Shown here in pieces: positions 60,999 to 64,000 of a DNA stretch of 64,000 nt. Position 1 is the stretch's first letter. Each line of letters opens with the position of its first letter. The notes below the pieces were generated by a model. The model was not told the DNA's origin, ran no database searches, and saw only the letters and a list, made by a program, of their open reading frames with translations. The stretch is from positions 1-64,000 of the forward strand of contig CAVYZX010000033.1 in the NCBI GenBank assembly GCA_963773035.1. The letters are read 5' to 3'. Position numbers and translations under genes: made by a program. The stretch is from CAVRXZ01 sp963773035 (GTDB lineage: Bacteria > Acidobacteriota > Vicinamibacteria > Vicinamibacterales > CAVVIG01).

Positions 60999-61946
60999 GT
61001 GAGCGTGGTCATCGCCGCCTACAATCGCGCTCGAACGATCAAGAAAACTCTCGATTCCGTGCTAGCCCAAACATATCGTGCCTCAGAGATCATCGTCGTT
61101 GACGATGGGTCGAGCGATAACACAGCCGAATGGGTGCGAACACACTATCCGCAAGCCATCGTCTCACGTTTCGAGAATGGAGGTGCCTCTGTCGCCCGCA
61201 ATCGAGGCGCGGCCCAGGCGAGCAGCGAAGTAATCGTGTTTCTGGACAGCGACGATGAGATGCTCCCGCACGCGCTGCAAACGCTCGTCGAACTCTTGCA
61301 ACGTTTCCCGCGCGCGCGCGCCGCGTTCGCCGATCATACGTTTCGAAACCTGGTTGACGGGACCTACTGGCCCAACCACCACGCACACTTGCCATCCTTC
61401 GCTCGGATGCATGCCGTTCCGATCCGGGAAAGCGACGGCGAGGACCGAGTCTACAGTCGCGCCATGTTCTACGCGCTCCTCCACGGCAACCTCCTGCAAC
61501 AGCCTTGGGCGATTTACCGCGAGGTCTTCACCGAGCTGGGCGGATTCGATCCCGGCATCCGCTTGTGCGAGGACTGGGAAATCTATATTCGAGTTGCCGA
61601 TCGCGTGCCGCTTGCCGTCACCGATCGCGTGATCGCGAACCATTTCGTCGAATCGGGGAAGGACCACATGAGCCTTGTGCCGGGACAGGCTGCCCAGCAC
61701 ATGAAAGTGCTCGAAAAACACGCGCGTGCTGCGAGGTGGACGGATCCAAGAGCGTTCGTGATCGCTCGAAAGCGTCTGGGTCTGTACTACAAGGCGGCTG
61801 GCGACGAGGCGCGGGAACGCGACGCACGCGAGGCCTGGCGACTATACCTGCAATCCCTGGCGCGCTGGCCCTTCGACTATGTGGTTCTTGTGCGGTCGAT
61901 GTTGTGGTCACTCGCGGCGTTCGGTGGACGTTCGGGCAGGAACTAA
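60999..61946 (+). CDS. Glycosyltransferase family 2
   Basis: A 315-residue enzyme: VSVVIAAYNRARTIKKTLDS, IIVVDDGSSDNTAEWVRTHY, ASVARNRGAAQASSEVIVFL then DSDDEMLP, and LGGFDPGIRLCEDWEIYIRV. GTG 60999 is the only start available; an in-frame TGA lies about 20 bp upstream, so the protein begins unusually close to the first beta strand. Its last 39 bp overlap the 3' end of the convergent gene at 61908. Confidence 0.9.
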   Translation: MSVVIAAYNRARTIKKTLDSVLAQTYRASEIIVVDDGSSDNTAEWVRTHYPQAIVSRFENGGASVARNRGAAQASSEVIVFLDSDDEMLPHALQTLVELLQRFPRARAAFADHTFRNLVDGTYWPNHHAHLPSFARMHAVPIRESDGEDRVYSRAMFYALLHGNLLQQPWAIYREVFTELGGFDPGIRLCEDWEIYIRVADRVPLAVTDRVIANHFVESGKDHMSLVPGQAAQHMKVLEKHARAARWTDPRAFVIARKRLGLYYKAAGDEARERDAREAWRLYLQSLARWPFDYVVLVRSMLWSLAAFGGRSGRN

Positions 61947-63188
61947 AGCCGATTGCTGAATTCCAGCCATGGCTTCCCGCGCGGTTGCGGTCCATGTGTG
62001 ATGTTCCACGACCCAGCTTCGGGCGGCGCTGCCGAGCCGCCGCTGCCGATCGGGATCCTTCCACAGCTCAATCATGGCCCGGCTCATGTGGGCAGCCGAC
62101 GAAGTGAAAACCACCGGCGGATCGGGCGTGCGAACGCCCTGAGCGGCTGCCGGCGTGCAGACGATCGCCTTGCCGAGCGCGGCAGCTTCGAGCAACTTGT
62201 TCTTGATGCCTCCACCCGACACGAACGGGAAGACGGCCAACGCGTGACGGCGGATCGGCTCGCGCACGTCGGGGAGATCGGGCACGAGCGAGATGCCTGG
62301 TGCTGACGTCAATCGACGCGCGAGGTCGGTCGGCTTGAATCCCAGGACGGTGAAGCGTGCGTCGGGCACTTCACGTCGAACGAGCGGCCAGATGCGAGTG
62401 CAGAACCATTCCAGAGCCTGAAGGTTCGGGCCGAAGTCGAGACGGCCCCAAAAAACCGCAGTGCGTTCGTCAGGGACCTCGGTGCCAGGCGTGAAGTGAT
62501 CGCTGTCCACTCCATTGGGCACGAGGTCGATGTCGCGAATTCCCGCGACCAGGCGGAACGCTCGCCGATCGGCTTCTGTGACCACCCAGATGCGATCGAC
62601 GGTGTTTCTGTGGGCCCGTTCGTAAAGACCCTTGACGAGTGCATCTCGCAAATTGGTCGCGAACTCCGGATCGCCGACCTTGAGCTGGGAAAGGTGATGC
62701 CAGGCCCATTCGTCGGCCGCGTACCAGACACGAACGACACCCGACAGGGCAGGGAAATATGGCAGTGCATCGAGGCCCGCGACCACGACCGCCTGTGCGC
62801 CCCACGTCTTTGCCGCGTCGGCGAGGGCCATGATCCGAGACTCCGGAATGCCATAGAACGCCCGATATCGCCTCTGAAGCCAGCTGCCTGGCGGTCGCGT
62901 CTGCTGTTCGACTCGCGTGCTATCAAGACAAAATCGAGCGCCGAGCGGCAGGCCGTGTATGGCAGCAGCGGAAGGCTCCGTGACGGTCGCAAGGGCCACG
63001 CCGTGGCCCAGCTCTGCACACGCTTTCATCATGTAATAGGTATGGACGTCGTGGCCGCTGGAGCGCGGCCAAGCGAGCGAGTGTTTGGCGAACAATAGCT
63101 TCAATGGATGAATCTCGCGGCGAAGGGATGTTGCACGGCAGCGCGTCGCACGGAGAGGCGAAGGATCGCCGACCCGTGACAGGTTCAT
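61908..63188 (-). CDS. Glycosyltransferase family 4 (GT-B)
   Basis: A 426-residue enzyme: KLLFAKHSLAWPRSSGHDVH at the acceptor domain, VVVAGLDALPYFPALSGVVR and DRIWVVTEADRRAFRLVAGI, then the donor half with AVFWGRLDFGPNLQALEWFC, RFTVLGFKPTDLARRL, FVSGGGIKNKLLEAAALGKA and the closing EHHTWTATAREAMAG. ATG 63188 overlaps the stop of the ABC ATPase gene (ATGA); the first 28 residues are not typical and TTG 63104 is an alternative. The 3' end overlaps the plus-strand GT2 gene by 39 bp. Confidence 0.9.
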   Translation of the reverse strand: MNLSRVGDPSPLRATRCRATSLRREIHPLKLLFAKHSLAWPRSSGHDVHTYYMMKACAELGHGVALATVTEPSAAAIHGLPLGARFCLDSTRVEQQTRPPGSWLQRRYRAFYGIPESRIMALADAAKTWGAQAVVVAGLDALPYFPALSGVVRVWYAADEWAWHHLSQLKVGDPEFATNLRDALVKGLYERAHRNTVDRIWVVTEADRRAFRLVAGIRDIDLVPNGVDSDHFTPGTEVPDERTAVFWGRLDFGPNLQALEWFCTRIWPLVRREVPDARFTVLGFKPTDLARRLTSAPGISLVPDLPDVREPIRRHALAVFPFVSGGGIKNKLLEAAALGKAIVCTPAAAQGVRTPDPPVVFTSSAAHMSRAMIELWKDPDRQRRLGSAARSWVVEHHTWTATAREAMAGIQQSALVPARTSTERRE

Positions 63189-64000
63189 GGCACCGGGAAG
63201 GTCTTCCGGCCGGCCGACCCGACTTCGATCGAATCCTCGTTGAGCGTAACAGCCGTCACCGAGAGGTCAGCCACCCCCGCCCACGTTCTCGATTCGAGAA
63301 CGGAGAACGATGCAGGAGGGAGAGTGGAATTGATCATGATCTGAGTCGGGGCGTCGACCACCGCACACTCCGCGTGGTACAACCCGCGAACCAGGTTGGC
63401 GTTGAAACGGAACTCGAGGAGGATTTGCTCGCCGGCGTGGAGGTCTTGAATTCCCAGTTCCCGGGCCGTGAAGTTACCGTTGTAGACGGCTAGCATGTCG
63501 GTCGACCGGTGCACGATGAACGCAAATGTGACGTCACGAGCGTCACGGCGAGGCTCGACCGTGACGGACAGCACCATCGGTGTGCCGGGCGGAACGTGAT
63601 GGCTTCGTCCCAGTGCCGATCGGAGCGACGCCTCTTTGATGATGAAGTCGCCGTCAGCTTGACTCGGGACGGCCTGCTGCACATGCTGGACGTAGTGTTC
63701 GAGCACACTTCGGGTGTCCGCCAGCGCTATAACTTCGTTGCGGATGAACAACGCACGTTCGCAGAGCAATTCGATAGCCTGGAGATTGTGCGACACGAAG
63801 ACAATCGCGACGCCTTCCCGCTTGAACTCGAGCATGCGCTTAATGCAACGCTCCTGAAATTCCATGTCTCCGACGCTCAGTACCTCGTCGATGATCAGCA
63901 CCTCTGGATCGAGATGAGCCGCGATCGAGAATCCCAGACGGGCGTTCATTCCCGACGAATATCGCTTCACCGGCGTGTCGATGAAGGCCGACACACCCGC
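63185..64000 (-). CDS. Wzt-type polysaccharide ABC transporter ATP-binding protein (partial, 5' end beyond window)
   Basis: Only the C-terminal ~270 residues are inside the window. The ABC signature RYSSGMNARLGFSIA, Walker B VLIIDEVLSVGDMEFQERC and H-loop VFVSHNLQAI are present; Walker A lies outside. From about residue 150 of the visible part there is a Wzt C-terminal beta-sandwich (PMVLSVTVEPRRDARDVTFA, LEFRFNANLVRGLYHAECAV), which in Wzt proteins recognises the modified end of the polymer. It implies an ABC-dependent export route for a second glycan, with the Wzm permease probably just beyond the window. Confidence 0.93.
   Translation of the reverse strand, partial: AGVSAFIDTPVKRYSSGMNARLGFSIAAHLDPEVLIIDEVLSVGDMEFQERCIKRMLEFKREGVAIVFVSHNLQAIELLCERALFIRNEVIALADTRSVLEHYVQHVQQAVPSQADGDFIIKEASLRSALGRSHHVPPGTPMVLSVTVEPRRDARDVTFAFIVHRSTDMLAVYNGNFTARELGIQDLHAGEQILLEFRFNANLVRGLYHAECAVVDAPTQIMINSTLPPASFSVLESRTWAGVADLSVTAVTLNEDSIEVGSAGRKTFPVP

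Noticed and set aside
1..64000. CRISPR arrays, rRNA operons, phage structural genes, exosortase gene
   Set aside because: No regularly spaced repeats, rRNA-like segments, capsid/terminase genes or EpsH-like membrane proteases were recognised in the window.

Overview
The window looks like a chromosomal segment of a high-GC Gram-negative bacterium, most likely an Acidobacteriota (Vicinamibacteria-like) genome. This is inferred from family content and cannot be proved here. Supporting content: a secreted 'DLSGVWRG' protein of a type greatly expanded in that phylum, a GumC/Wzz-type chain-length protein beginning IPGRKYTPEVLL, an exosortase-A (XrtA)-associated style exopolysaccharide locus, and a one-polypeptide glycine decarboxylase. 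No rRNA, intact tRNA or CRISPR array was seen.

Layout. 1-4.1 kb is an insertion-sequence graveyard: a possible group II intron reverse transcriptase fragment, a DDE-type IS with imperfect 20-bp terminal inverted repeats and a frameshifted transposase, an IS110-family element abutting a truncated second IS110 gene, and the 3' stump of a ComEA-like helix-hairpin-helix gene. 4.1-6.8 kb holds a pseudopilin, a PilZ protein and a sigma-54-type enhancer-binding protein whose GAFTGA loop is degenerate. 6.8-20.6 kb is mixed housekeeping and hypothetical genes: YbjQ, CBS pair, VOC protein, GNAT, two methyltransferases, a metallophosphoesterase unit, an OpgC-like membrane protein and a LigD-type DNA ligase. 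20.7-36 kb is core metabolism: gcvT-gcvH-gcvP, an aminotransferase class IV gene, nnr-tsaE, and M23 peptidase-secA-guaB, followed by a CDP-alcohol phosphatidyltransferase and an unusual GtrA/START-like fusion.

36.2-64 kb is an exopolysaccharide/glycan locus. A colinear plus-strand run encodes a Wza-type export protein, an outer-membrane barrel, a Wzz-type copolymerase, an ExeA-like ATPase, a BY-kinase, a polyprenyl-P sugar transferase, a DUF3473-type deacetylase, a FemAB-like protein, a membrane-anchored PcRGLX/YetA-like (rhamnogalacturonan-lyase-like) protein, and a large secreted Ig/HYR protein. A tightly overlapping minus-strand operon carries an O-antigen ligase-like protein, three glycosyltransferases and a hexapeptide acyltransferase. 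A second secreted protein (Tat signal) follows that shares a ~390-residue domain with the first one. Further glycosyltransferases, one of them frameshifted, lead to a Wzt-type ABC ATPase cut by the window end. No exosortase gene or PEP-CTERM tail was found in the window.

Most interesting: (i) the paralogous pair of exported proteins (48220-50532 and 56089-57444) carrying a domain I cannot assign, inside the glycan locus; (ii) near-consensus sigma-54 promoters before the export gene and before the first paralog, the latter with a 22-bp-period tandem repeat upstream where an enhancer would sit; (iii) a lyase-like enzyme anchored next to the EPS genes; (iv) the GtrA/START fusion; (v) a 26-bp perfect inverted repeat between divergent genes, and three intergenic repeats that all use a 7-bp unit.
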